In this document: in pieces, positions 21,882 to 32,086 of the stretch | Layout: each line of letters starts with the position of its first letter | Position numbering within the stretch: the stretch's first letter is position 1 | NCBI GenBank assembly: GCA_015179045.1 | Contig: WHUZ01000044.1 | Span: forward strand, 310,001 to 374,000 | Source: Kalaharituber pfeilii | Taxonomy: Eukaryota > Ascomycota > Pezizomycetes > Pezizales > Pezizaceae | DNA: 64,000 nt | Direction: 5' to 3' | Notes under the pieces: generated by a model | The model's input: the letters and a program-made list of their open reading frames with translations, nothing else | The model's database searches: none | Told to the model about the DNA's origin: nothing | Made by a program: the position numbers and the translations under genes

Positions 21882-22737
21882 CTGTGGTTCACCACTTTCC
21901 CGGACACCCCACTTTCCCGGACACATCTACCACCAAAACTGCGCAACTGTTGCACTCGATATTTCAACAACCACAACAGCATTTGTGAATGCACTTTGTG
22001 TAGCTATTAGACAAAGTGTAATTCTTGCTATCTAGCACTTTTTCTTCAGCAAAAATTGTGGGTGCAAAGGGATTATCGCTTGTCGCATTTTGGTTGGAAG
22101 GCTTGGCATTTATTTGTATGGGATCTCCATACAAATGTTACCACCCCCGAATTCTGCATGCTACACCTGCAATCAATTCATGAAAAAAACTCAGACACTT
22201 ACATTCAATAGCATCACTCACTCGGAAACTATGAACAACGTAGTTAGGTAATACCTGTAGTAGTTGCGAAATTATTCACAATAATCATATTTCCCATAGA
22301 AACCATTTGTATGAGAACAACGCCCAAAAGTAGATAGTTGTACACGAACTCTACAATTCAACAAATGAAAGTAAACTAAATGCAGCACCTTACTATACCT
22401 CTTCAGGTGATTCTTGACATATACTATCATAGCTATTGTAATTAGCGTTGAAGAGTAGGACTATATTTGAGTCTGATGAACATTTTGTATAGAGATCCCA
22501 TACAAATAAATGCCAAGCCTGCCAACAAAAATGCGACAAGCCATAATCCCTTTGCACCCACAATTTTTGCTGAAGAAAAAGTGCTAGATAGCAAGAATTA
22601 CAATTTGTCTAATAGCTACACAAAGTGCATTCACAAATGCTGTTGTGGTTGTTGAGATATTGAGTGCAAAAGTTGCGCAGTTTTGGTGGTAAATGTGTCC
22701 GGGAAAGTGGGGTGTCCGGGAAAGTGGTGAACTACAG
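21882..22737. mobile_element. Foldback DNA element with ~257-bp inverted repeats
   Basis: Arms 21882-22138 and 22480-22737 are inverted repeats starting CTGTGGTTCACCACTTTCC (right arm CTGTAGTTC...), with the internal repeat CCACTTTCCCGGACAC occurring twice per arm. TA lies on both outer sides. The 340-base centre has no gene. The TA target and CTGT start suggest mobilisation by a Tc1/mariner-type transposase. It is nested within the MULE beside the lost transposase N-terminus. Confidence 0.85.
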
Positions 22738-22747
22738 TACATCTTAT

Positions 22748-22913
22748 CTTATATAGTACTGAGTTACATCCCTCTTGGCGTACACCGATCCCCTGTCAAA
22801 AAAGACCTTGGCGACAACCGGGAATGCCATCTTATATAGTACTGAGTTACATCCCTCTTGGCGTACACCGATCCCCTGTCAAAAAAGACCTTGGCGACAA
22901 CCGGGAATGCCAT
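22748..22913. repeat. Identical 83-bp tandem pair
   Basis: CTTATATAGTACTGAG to CGGGAATGCCAT occurs at 22748-22830 and again at 22831-22913 without visible difference, so the duplication is recent. It is in the MULE and has no coding content. Confidence 0.9.
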
Positions 22914-23139
22914 ATCAACGTACCGAGTGAAATGTTCACATACTCCTGAACCTCAACATACCCCTGAACCTTCGTCATAAGGCATATATTAATGTGGAAT
23001 ATGCCAAACGCCCGACAATACCTATATCAAGAGTTTCCTTCACATTTCATATGGAATCAACCCTCACGGAAATGGACACCACGACAATGAGAAGTTGCAA
23101 TTGGCCGTATCTATCACTGCAATCCCTTTATGTGAAATG

Positions 23140-24870
23140 TTCACATTCTCCTGAACCTCAACATACTCGGCATAAGATACAGAAGAATGAGCCAAATTTT
23201 ATAGGTATGGTATATCTCTCTCACTATCAGGAGATGAAGCATAACGAGTTCAATTTGACAGGTACAACAGCAGCTTTCCATAGCACAATAGTAACAGAGT
23301 GAGCCGAATTTAACAGGTATAAGAGTAATTTGACTGGTATTCGATGGCACGAGATGCAGCTGAACAAGTCAAATTTGACAGGTATGGTAGGTCCATTTCA
23401 CCTCGCGAGATGCAGCAAAATGAGCTGAATTTGATAGGCACTTTGACAGACACGGCAGCCCTCAATTTGACAGGCACGACAGCTCCTCAATGGTGCGAGA
23501 TGCAGCAGAACGAGTCAAATGTGATAGGTATGGTAGGTCTATTTCACCTCGCGAGATGCAGCAAAATGAGCCGAATTTGACAGGCACTTTGACAGGTATG
23601 ATAGCTCCTCAATGGTGTGAGATGCAGCAGAATGAGCCGAATTTAATAGGTATAACAGTCTCCCTCAATGGCGCAAGATGAGGATGGATGTGGTCAAGTT
23701 GACAGATATGACCTTGACAGGCAAAAATGAGGCAGAGTAAGCTCAATTTAACAGGTATGACAGCTTTCTCTCAATGGCGCGAGATGTGGCCGAATGAGCT
23801 CAAGTTGACAAGTATTACAGGACTCTTTCCATAGTATAAGAGCAGCAGAATGAGCTGAATTTGATAGGTATAGTAGGTCTCTCTTGCCCTGCCATGGCGA
23901 ACAGCTACAAGCGGAGTTACGTAAAAAAAAAAAAAAAAAAAAAAAAGAGTAGGCCTCTTGATAGCACGAGATGCAGCAAAATGAACTCAATTGGACTGGT
24001 GTGTAGGTCTCCCTTGACAATACAAGATACAGTAGAATAATCTTTTAACAAGTATATAGGTATGGCAAGACTCTTCTACGGCACGAGATACAAAAGAATG
24101 AGCCAAATTTCATAAGTATGGCACACCTCTCTTACCAGCGTGAGATGTAGTAAACGAACTCAATTTGATAGGTATAGTAGTACCTTTCCATAGGAGAGTA
24201 GCAAAGTGAGCCAAATTTGACAGGTATAATAGGACTCTTTCCGTATTGTGAGATATAGCAGAATGAGCACAATTTGATAGTTATTCGATAGTACAAGATG
24301 CAGCAGAACGAGAGTCGCATTTGACAGATATGGCAGGTCTATTTCAGCCTGGGAGATGCAGCAGAATAAGCCAAATTTGACAGGAATTGGTAGATCTCTC
24401 TTGCTAACATAAGATACAGCAGGGCGAGCATAATTTGACAGGCATGACAGCTCCTCAATAATGTGAGATGCAGCAGAATAGCCGAATTCAATAGGAATGG
24501 CAGTCTCTCTCGATGGTGTGTAATGAGGCAGAATGAGCTCAATTTAACAGGGTATGACAGCTTCCTTTCGATGGCATGAGATGAGCCAGAATGAGCTCAA
24601 GTTGACAAGTATTACCGGACTCTTTCCACAGTGTGAGAACAGCAGAATGAGCCAAATTTGACAGGTACGGCAGGACTCACCTGGCAGCGTGGAACATGGT
24701 AAAATGAGCTCAATTCACAGTTAAGGCTGGCCCCTTTCTATGGTGCAAAGTGAGGCGGTATGGCTCAATTTGACAGATACAATAAGACCTCCTTGATGGT
24801 GCAAGATATGCCAAAATGAGCTCAATTTACAATTTTACAAGCATGGCAGCTTACTTTCGATGGTCCGAGA
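23140..24870 (+). repeat. Degenerate ~60-bp satellite array inside MULE
   Basis: Some 25-30 diverged units follow the order GCGAGATGCAGCAGAATGAG, CTCAATTTGACAGGTATG, then a CAGGTCTCTTTC-like end. The family also lies outside the MULE at 18740-19075 and 28110-29110. Most of the MULE's non-transposase half consists of it. No frame runs through it. A type A micro-retroposon interrupts it at 23886. Confidence 0.85.
23886..23946 (+). mobile_element. Type A micro-retroposon
   Basis: GCCCTGCCATGGCGAACAG, then TACAAGCGGAGTTACGTAAAA and a long A run. Flanks AGTAGGTCTCTCTT and AGTAGGCCTCTTGA are a plausible diverged target duplication, although both are also satellite sequence, which weakens the evidence. 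Confidence 0.7.
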
Positions 24871-25499
24871 TGGGGCAAGATAAGCATGCACTGGACCGGT
24901 ACGGCATGGTGCTAGAGACCAGATAAAAAAGCTAGGTACACATGAAAGGGCATATGCTGGACATCTGAGCAATATCATTGTGAGTAGATATTAACCGGAA
25001 TTTAGGTAGAGTTTATGGGCTGTAACGAGGGTTTCGCTATCCATAGGTTCTACAATTATTAGCATTATACTCCACAAAATATATAAAATTAATACTAGAG
25101 CTCCCTGGATGCAGGAGTGGGATTACGTGATATTATAAATAACAATGAGAATATACCGATATGAATAAATGCAGAGAAACGAGATTGTACGGTCATGGAA
25201 CTGGTAAAGAGTATACAGTCACTTGACGCCGACTTTACGGGTCCCTTATCCACTACCGCTACACCTACACTCACCCTCGCGGTCGCGAGGTGGCCACATG
25301 CTAGTAAAGTTGTACTCGGGTACATGCGAGCTCGCCACCCTTGAAAACTCTGCATTTTAGCGCACGCCACTGGCGATCCGCTTACCGTACAAGGAACTAC
25401 CTGTCCCTGAGCGGACAGGTAAAAAGTACCTGTCCCGAGTCATCCCGAGCACAGGTTCAGGCATTATAATCAAAACTTACTATTCTGATAGGTCCTAAG

Positions 25500-25830
25500 A
25501 TTTCGAGACTGCTCTTCAGGGCTTTTCTAGAAGCTTTTCCAAGGCTATTCCAAGAGCTGTTCCAGGGGCTGTTCCAGAGGCCATTGAAATACTGTTTGAG
25601 AGGCTGTTAGAGCTCAAACGGCCTCCGAAACGGCCTCCGAAGTAGCCTCCGGAACAACCTCTGGAACGACCTCCGGAACAACCTCAGAACAGCCCCTGAA
25701 CAGCCTCTGGGACACCCTCTTAAACAGCTGCTCGAACAGCTGCTCGTAGCATGTCAACAGCTACTCAAACAGCCTCCGAAACAGCCTCCGCAAAAGCTTC
25801 CAGAAAAGCCCCCGGAACAGGCTACAGAAG
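25500..25830 (+). repeat. GC-rich 12-15-bp minisatellite
   Basis: Units of the form ACAGCCTCCGAA, ACAACCTCTGGA and GCTGTTCCAGG are repeated, first on one strand and then on the other, so the tract has dyad symmetry. Copy 2 (about 61130-61480) has an additional CTCTGGAACGACCTCCGGAA block. No gene. Confidence 0.8.
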
Positions 25831-25859
25831 AGCACTGCAATAGCAGTGAAAACAAATAC

Positions 25860-26300
25860 CTTCATTGTTGTAGATATTATTTTCATTGATAAAAGCAATA
25901 TTGGGCTATTTGGTGAGCGAACATCTCAATGTAGGCCCCAATAGCTACTCTTTTCTGGGGGGTTATTTCAGCACCTATGAGAATATTATTATCTTACTGA
26001 GTATGATACTTGAGCTTTTACCTGACCTTTTTTGCCTGCCGTCCTTATATATACTACCTTGTTCTTGTGTCCATTCTGCTGCTATATAATAGGGCCCAAA
26101 TTTATTATGTCAGCTGTCCAGATAACTTCTACCATAGTAAAATTTGGACAATCTATCACGAATTGGACTAGTCTCATAGATATCCATAGCCAAGCATACT
26201 AACATATGCTTGTTTAGACCAAATGCTGCTTATCGCATAATATGCATTTATCCCCTGTCCGGATACTGATTTTTTCGGCTAGCACAGGGGACGGCACAGG
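25860..26300. other. Non-coding duplicated sequence, nothing recognised
   Basis: AT-rich sequence shared with copy 2 (about 61500-61930) with small indels. The part from 26090 resembles the 19575-19620 region in reverse orientation (GTCAGCTGTCCAGATAA..., AATTTGGACAATC, TATGCTTG). No open frame is conserved. Confidence 0.5.
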
Positions 26301-26310
26301 TCTTCAGATT

Positions 26311-26899
26311 AGAGGGATTTTGGACCCCTGTAGGAAGGAATTCAAAAATCCTGTTGCGACAGCAACGGACCTGAATAGGTTTGGACACCGACATGGGCCC
26401 CCGGGCATCTGAATTCCATCCGCGCTAGCAGTGGAAGTAATAGTTCCACACTGTTAGCGCGGACGGAATTCAGAATCAACCACAACAAACAACCACAAGA
26501 GGGCAAGTTTATCATGAGAAACCCTATGAATACTTGCATCAAGCTCTTGTATGCAGCATTTAAAAAGTTGATGCATTGTGTATTGCATAATCCCCATCAA
26601 TTCTGCTGTTATCATAAAAAATAAAATATCAAACATATTGAACTATTGAACAGGATCATAGGAAATTCGAGATATATTCAGTGTTTGCAAACATTTCAAG
26701 TTCAAAACTATATGCATCAAGTTGAATATGCATAGTAAACTCGGTGGTCATGATGGAAGCTCATATGCATTGTGGGAGTTCCAAATCAGTTATTATTTTG
26801 AAGAGTCTTGTATTAGTACACTTTGAGGTTACTTCATTTTATCCTTGTTGATTTGAATTCCTTCCTACAGGGGTACGTACAGGGGTCCAAAATCCCTCT
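26311..26899. mobile_element. Non-autonomous TIR element with 3-bp target duplication
   Basis: Ends AGAGGGATTTTGGACCCC and GGGGTCCAAAATCCCTCT are perfect inverted repeats of 18 bp. The target duplication att lies at 26308-26310 and 26900-26902. The empty site in copy 2 is at 61941-61943. A 3 bp target suggests Harbinger- or CACTA-type mobilisation. An internal hairpin at about 26411-26474 has arms CTGAATTCCATCCGCGCTAG and CTAGCGCGGACGGAATTCAG-like sequence. There is no transposase. Confidence 0.88.
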
Positions 26900-27167
26900 A
26901 TTGCATACTAGACTAAGGTGTATGTATGCTGTCTATAGAGCCAATATATACATACCTCGCCTCTCACGCATATTTATAAGCCTGGCATGCGATTTGAAGA
27001 CCTGTGCCGTCCCCCTGTAGATACCTCTGCAACCGGGCAGACTAGTCTACAGTCCCCTGTCGATACCCCTGCATCCGGGCAGGCCAGTCTGGCCTGCCCG
27101 GAGAGGTCCCGGAGGGAGGAGGGGGGAGGGCCTCTTTTATAGAAAGCCCTCGGTGGCAAATCCAAGC

Positions 27168-27232
27168 AAACAAACAAACGAGCAAACAAACAAACGAGCA
27201 AACAAACAAACGAGCAAACAAACAAACGAAGT
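27168..27232 (-). repeat. 16-bp tandem repeat CAAACAAACAAACGAG
   Basis: About four units of (CAAA)nCGAG occur here and two in copy 2 (62205-62238), so the array has changed length since the duplication. Confidence 0.9.
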
Positions 27233-27361
27233 ACATGGAAAACCAAGGAAACGACTGGAAGTACATGGAAGAGGTGCAGGGAGTGCTAGAAGGAGTATGA
27301 CGAGTTGCGAGGGGGTCAGGGTCAGCTGAACGTGTACGAGTACTGGCATATAGTATGTTGA

Positions 27362-27426
27362 GTTTTTTTTTTTTTTTTTTTTTTTTTTATATCATTACTC
27401 GCAGACCGCCCAATGGCTATGGCGAG
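27362..27426 (-). mobile_element. Type B micro-retroposon
   Basis: Minus strand CTCGCCATAGCCATTGGGCGG, TCTGCGAGTAATGATATAA and about 26 A. Flanks ATAGTATGTTGA (27350-27361) and ATAGTATGTTGA (27427-27438) are a perfect 12 bp target duplication. It is also in copy 2 at 62371-62435. Body about 38 nt. Confidence 0.92.
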
Positions 27427-27509
27427 ATAGTATGTTGATTGCCAGTATAGGACCGGAGCTGGGGTGTCTCGGGCGAGGGGTCCGGGTTGGATCATTACAG
27501 TCTGATAGA

Positions 27510-28115
27510 GGTGCCGATTTGGTAGAGGTTTACTAATGCATATATATATAGGAGCTACAACTCAACCATCATAAAATAACAGTAATGAGAATCAAAGATT
27601 AGCTGACAACAATACAGATAGATCATATATGTATTGAACAATCTCTAGATATATATTTTGGAGGATGGAGGAATGTTTGGAAATGATAGGGGCTGATGGG
27701 AAATAGTATTAGATTCTATACCCTCCTCTGTCGTCCTACCACTCCAGCGCATTCTCATCCCGCCGCAGATTACACCGTCGTGGGACCTGCCTTACTGCGC
27801 AAATTCTGCTCATTCTGTCAGATCTCCAACTGTCATTTAGGACCGATGATGAGAAGCATGCTATATTGATGATGGGGGCCTGATAGAGGTGCCGATTTAG
27901 TAGAGGTTTACTAATACATGTACGTATAGGGGCTACAACTCAAGCATCATTTTTTTTTAATCACGTGACCCCGCTTGTAGCTGTTCGCCATGGCAGGGCA
28001 ACTCAAGCATCATAAAATATCAATAATGAGAGCCAAAGATTAGCTGAGAACAATACAGATAGATCGTATATGTATTGAACAATCTCTAGATATATATTTT
28101 GGAAAGGATGGGGGC
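27510..28115 (+). repeat. ~200-bp dispersed repeat family, two copies
   Basis: Units run from GCCGATTTGGTAGAGGTTTAC through GAGCTACAACTCAA, ATAGATCATATATGTATTG and TCTCTAGATATATATTTTGG to GATGGAGGAATGTTTGG. Copies lie at about 27510-27700 and 27880-28110; others are at 29585-29815 (minus) and 30090-30290. Copy 2 has three units (62510, 62880, 63257) because a ~375 bp block including one unit is duplicated there. No terminal repeats or coding were seen. Confidence 0.8.
27951..27999 (-). mobile_element. Type A micro-retroposon, copy-1-specific, 49 bp
   Basis: Minus strand GCCCTGCCATGGCGAACAG, TACAAGCGGGGTCACGTGA and a short A tail. The perfect 14 bp target duplication AACTCAAGCATCAT lies at 27937-27950 and 28000-28013. 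Copy 2 is empty here (about 63312-63326), so this is a clean insertion of a 40 nt body plus poly(A) after the duplication. Confidence 0.95.
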
Positions 28116-29110
28116 TGATGGGGTAGGTACGAGATGGGCTTAATCTACAGGTACGAAATGACCCATTCCGTGGCGCGAGATCAGGTAGACCGTAGAATGA
28201 GCTCCATTAGCAGGTATTGCAGGCCTCTCTCGGCGGTACGAGATGTAGCAGAATGAACTGAACTTGACAGGTATTACAGGTCCCACTTAACGGCCTGTAA
28301 GATGCAGCAGAATGAGCTGGATCTACAGGTATCACAGGTCCCTTTCCACAGCGTGAGATGCAGCAGAATGAGCTGGATCTATAAGTATGAAGTATCGCAG
28401 GGCCCTTTTGGCGGCACAAGTATATGCAACGCAGACGATATGCGACAGCCCAGCAATGGCATGCTATATGAGCTACGCAGAGGACTAGCAAGTGTCACTA
28501 GCCAAGTGTCTTTTTGACCTGGCTCAGGCCCCCCTCGAGGGCATGAGATGTAGCAACATGAGCTTCGAAACTTGACAGGTAGGACGGCTCCTATACTACA
28601 ATGCAAAATGAGCTCAATTTGACAGGTATGACAGGTCCAATACGATGGTGCGACGTATGGCAGAGTGGGCTCCATTTAGCTGGTATGGCATATCTCTCTC
28701 GATGGCAAACGATGAGGCAACATCAGCTGAATTTGACAAGTATACAGGTCCCGGTTGATGGCACGAGATGTGGCCCATCATGTGGGTAGAATGAGGTCAA
28801 TTTAACAGGCTATCCAGATCTATTTCCACCCTGCGAGATGTGGCAGAATGAGCCAAATTTGAGAGGTACGGCAGGTCCTAGATGATGGCGCGAGATGTGG
28901 TAGAATGAGCTCAGTTTACAGCTATTGCAGGTCCATTTCCACCGCGCAGGATGTGGTACAATGAGCTCAGTCTACAGCTATTGCAGGTCCATTTCCACCA
29001 CGCAGGGTGTGGTACAATGAGGCCCAATTTGACAAGTATGCCAGGTCTCCCTGATGGCGCACGATGAAGGAATGTGAGCTCAATTCAACAGACATTGCAG
29101 GTCGTCAAAC
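28110..29110 (+). repeat. Degenerate ~60-bp satellite array
   Basis: Units such as GCGAGATGCAGCAGAATGAG, CTGGATCTACAGGTATCAC and AGGTCCCTTTCCAC repeat with period about 60, more regular at 28240-28390 and 28900-29010 than elsewhere. Copy 2 (63450-64000) has one extra unit near 63715-63760. A non-satellite insertion at 28420-28530 (CTATATGAGCTACGCAGAGG) recurs at 29960-30020. Confidence 0.85.
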
Positions 29111-29584
29111 ATGATATTATGGCATGGTAGAACAAAATAAGCGCCGTAGATGTGAGTAGCCGACTACTAATTCAGGCCATACTTGAGTATGCTGGGTGTA
29201 TCAATCTGTACTTGATAACTTGAACGTAGGGAATATGAGTCCGTAGTTGATAATGCATGATTGAAAAAGTGCTAAACGTCAGGTGCCTATGTAAATACTC
29301 ACCCACTGAAGAGGCGACCCGACTCGGAGTGGCATCCAGACGCTACTCTTGGAAAGGGTCTGTCACCGTGACTGTGATAGGTGGTTGACGCCCCATGGCA
29401 TTAGTGCATCAGACATATGTAACGTCTTAGGATGAGAGCAATTTTTTTTGCCGATGGCTCTTGCCTGTCATATATACTTATCTTTTTTTTGACAGACCTC
29501 TTGAATTCATTTTCTAACCTCATACATTCTGGGCACATATTCACTGAGCTAAGTGACTACCATATTAAATCCAATACTATCTCC
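29111..29584. other. Non-coding, nothing recognised
   Basis: No frame of note, no repeat ends and no stem-loop tail were found. The sequence has no counterpart in the window because copy 2 is cut before this point. Confidence 0.4.
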
Positions 29585-29815
29585 CATCAGCCTCCATCAT
29601 TTTCAAACATTCCTCCATCCTCTAAAATATATATCTAGGGATTGTTCAATATCTATATGATCTATCTATATTGTTTTCAACTGATCTTTGATTCTTATGG
29701 TTGATGTTTTAAAATTCTTGAGTTGTGGCTCCTATATGTATATGTATTAGAAAACCTCTACCAAATCGGCACCTCTATCAGAGCCCCCATCATCAATATT
29801 GCATGCTTCTTATTA
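29585..29815 (-). repeat. ~200-bp dispersed repeat, inverted copy
   Basis: The reverse complement of the 27510 family: CATTCCTCCATCCTC, ATATATATCTAGGGATTG, TTGAGTTGTGGCTCC, AACCTCTACCAAATCGGC, ending CATCATCAATATTGCATGC. Confidence 0.85.
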
Positions 29816-30059
29816 TCACAAGTGTACAATTTATTGCTATGGGATTATTTATTACGGATTCACCGCAACCGTAGAGCATGCGGTCGATAGAAGCGCGCAA
29901 TATACGCATATGCGATGTAGGCGATATGTGACAGCCAGGCGCCGGCGTTGCAGTCGCGAAATGTGCTATATGAGCTACGCAGAGGACTAGCGAGTATCGC
30001 TGGTCAAGTGTCTTTTTGGCCTGGCGGACGGTAACTCTCGATGAGGAACTCTCGATGAG

Positions 30060-30295
30060 GAGAAGCACTGCATGCTATATTGATGATGGAGGGTCTGATA
30101 GAGTGCTGATTTGGTAGAGGTTTACTCATATAGGAGCTACAACTCAAGTATCATAAAATATCAATAATGAGAACCAAAGATTAGCTGAGAACAATCCAAA
30201 GAGATCATATATATATTACACAACCCCTAGATATATATTTTGGAGGATGGAGGAATGTTTGGAAAGGATGGAGGCTGATAGGGTATAGTGGTATC
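30060..30295 (+). repeat. ~200-bp dispersed repeat, direct copy
   Basis: GCATGCTATATTGATGATGG, GATTTGGTAGAGGTTTACTC, ATAGGAGCTACAACTCAAG, TAGATATATATTTTGGAGG. This is the same family as 27510-28115 with a short deletion after TTTACTC. Confidence 0.85.
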
Positions 30296-30299
30296 ATTG

Positions 30300-31060
30300 C
30301 TATGGCAGTCGCTTAGCCTAGTCCTAAAATATATGAGGCTTAGAAGTTTGCTAAGAAATGATATCATATATGCTGTATAACTATAAGCTAGCAAACTACT
30401 ATAATATCATATTCAGAGAGGGGAGAGGGGAGTTCTATACACCTACGGAGCTATAGGGCAGAGACAGGCCATAGCAGTTTGGTACATTACAGCAGTTCAG
30501 CGGTTACAGCAGTTCAGCGGTTACAGCAGTTCAACGTACTACAGCAGTTCAGTGCATGCACTATAGTAGTTCGGCGGACTATATCAATTTTGCAGACTAC
30601 AGTGGTTCAGCAGATTATAGTAGCAACGAGAAGATCAGAAACCAGATGCTGTATTACATAAATAGTGTGATCAATTTCAGAATACTTCTATGAGCTCTCA
30701 TCTTGTCTCTCCCTATAAGCTTGCTCAACTATTTCTTATTCACATATATCAAATAAATCATGAAAAGCAAGTCATATACATTCAGAATTTAGGTACCAAA
30801 GCTTTCTTTCTATGGAGGAATGTATATCTGTGTAGTTATTCATGTTTGTGTTGATGGTGTTGTTGACAAGGTGTGATCGTTGCTAGTGTGCCCCCTGATC
30901 ATTGCCCTGATCGTTGCCCTGATCGTAACGGGGGTCCGACTTAATCTCTAGGCGCTACAACGGTATAGAAACACAACATCAAACCATTGATTAAGTAATA
31001 CATCTGCCAAGCCCCTAAGCACCTACTAGTGGCAGCGCCTGATTCGAGGCTAAGACCCAG
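30300..31060 (-). repeat. Dispersed repeat, inverted partner of 17345-17900
   Basis: On the minus strand it reads TTAGCCTCGAATCAGGCG, GATTAAGTCGGACCCCCGTT, CGATCAGGGCAACGATCAGG and GAGCTCATAGAAGTATTCTG. It includes an array of about 17 bp units (ACAGCAGTTCAGCGGTT) at 30487-30620, the more regular counterpart of the TACTATAG tract at 17800. It could be a solo LTR, but no target duplication was found. Confidence 0.65.
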
Positions 31061-31063
31061 GGG

Positions 31064-31133
31064 CCCTGCCTTGGCGAGCAGCTGTGCCCGGGGTCACGTG
31101 ACAAAAAAAAAAACAAAAAAAAAACAAAAAAAA
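31064..31133 (+). mobile_element. Type A micro-retroposon or LINE-A tail
   Basis: CCCTGCCTTGGCGAGCAGCT, then CCCGGGGTCACGTGACAAA and an A-rich tail broken by C. It abuts the repeat at 30300-31060 on its left and a LINE fragment on its right. No target duplication was recognised. Confidence 0.65.
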
Positions 31134-32062
31134 CCTCAAGTTAGGTAAGGAGGATGCCTCAACCAAGTGAGAGGAGGCTATCAATGAGGCCAAGGAGGAC
31201 ACTGTTGCTATATTCACAGATGCCCTGCCAAGGCAAACAGCTGCACGCGGGGTCACGTGACAAAAAATATTCACTGATGGAAGCCGAAACGAGGAAGGGG
31301 GAGTAGGAGGTGGGTGGTGTTGGCGGCAGGTGGTAGCTGGAGAGGCAGAAGGGAGCCGCTGAGTCGGCGTGAAGGCCACCGTGTGGGATGGTGAGGTCAC
31401 TGGTATGAAGGGTGCCCTGGAGGCAGTGGACAGTAAGGTGCAGACTCCCAAGCAGCAATCAGCGCAGTCAGGAATGCGGGGAGGACGGGCAAAGCGAGAA
31501 CTGCGGACTTAGCACGTGTGGTGGAGCTGATTGCAGAGCGGAGGCGGAAGCTAAGGAACCCAGATGCAGTGAGGTTTGCCTGGGTGAAAGCGCATGTCGG
31601 GATTGAAGGAAATGAGAAGGTGGATGAGAAGGCGAAAGAAGGGGCTGGATGCATGAGGTATGACGGACAGGCTACAGAGGGCGGTCTGCGTCAAGAGTTG
31701 GTCCAAAGAAAGGAGGAGAGAGAACGAGCCGGTTTTGGAAAGGGGAGGTTTGTGAAGTGGAGCAGGAGGGCTCTCACGAACTATACCTGGCTACGGACGG
31801 GAGAATGTGGGGCTATGTGGAGGAGGAAGATAAGAGGTGAGGAGGCACGCTGCACGTGCGGTGAAGGGTGGAGTGAGGAACACGTGGTGTTCAGGTGCAG
31901 TGAGCAGCCGGAACGGCCCAAGAGGAAGGACAAGGATGGGGTGCTGGTCACCTGGCAGTGCTGGGAGGACCTGGAAGAGAAGGGCTGGAGGCGGGAGGGC
32001 GTGGAGGGCGACCCGGTCGAGGAATGGTTCGCTAGCCTTGAACTGGGCTAGCCGCAGCGCCG
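31134..32062 (+). pseudogene. LINE-A ORF2 C-terminus (RNase H and zinc knuckle), broken
   Basis: The order is: KLGKEDASTK; AIFTDGSRNEEGGVGGG, the RNase H start with its first Asp; several stops; VKAHVGIEGNEKVDEKAKEG near 31585; FVKWSRRALTNYTWLRTG; CTCGEGWSEEHVVFRC, a CCHC-type knuckle; ending EEWFASLELG at 32051. A 45 bp type A retroposon cuts the RNase H at FTDG (31223-31267). In-frame stops and shifts make it non-functional. It encodes the C-terminal part of a Tad-like LINE polyprotein. No poly(A) follows. Confidence 0.85.
31223..31267 (+). mobile_element. Type A micro-retroposon inside LINE-A
   Basis: CCCTGCCAAGGCAAACAGCT, then CACGCGGGGTCACGTGACAAAAAA. Flanks TATTCACAGATG (31211-31222) and TATTCACTGATG (31268-31279) are a 12 bp target duplication with one mismatch. 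Total length 45 bp, of which about 38 are body. Confidence 0.92.
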
Positions 32063-32086
32063 GAGGGTACGGGGGTACGTAAATTA

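Larger units (their letters stand above)
19819..25447 (-). mobile_element. Mutator-like element (MULE), 5.6 kb
   Basis: Both ends read CGGGATGACTC inward and continue as inverted repeats of about 147 bp with few mismatches (19819-19965 and 25301-25447). The 9 bp target duplication agcacaggt lies at 19810-19818 and 25448-25456. The empty site is at 61070-61078 in copy 2. Each inverted repeat holds an internal hairpin GGACAGGTA...TACCTGTCC. Contents: a decayed transposase gene, an 856 bp foldback element, a perfect 83 bp tandem pair and a 1.7 kb array of the dispersed ~60 bp satellite. Confidence 0.93.
1..28601. repeat. Segmental duplication, copy 1 (cut by window start)
   Basis: Base 1 onward matches base 43274 onward in the same orientation. 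The match resumes after each copy-specific insertion and is still running at 28601, which pairs with 64000, the window end. The offset is 43273 at the left, falls to about 33840 after the Plavaka insertion, rises to about 41264 after the copy-2 insertions, and is 35399 at the right. Visible differences are scattered substitutions and small indels. The true left end lies outside the window and the right end was not determined. Confidence 0.95.

Noticed and set aside
23140..24870. CRISPR-like periodic repeats
   Set aside because: Units are degenerate along their whole length with no constant repeat and unique spacer, and the context is eukaryotic; this is a satellite.
26974..27349. Overlapping minus-strand frames with VCLFARLF repeats
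   Set aside because: They come from the 16 bp CAAACAAACAAACGAG tandem repeat; the array length differs between copies and disrupts the frame.
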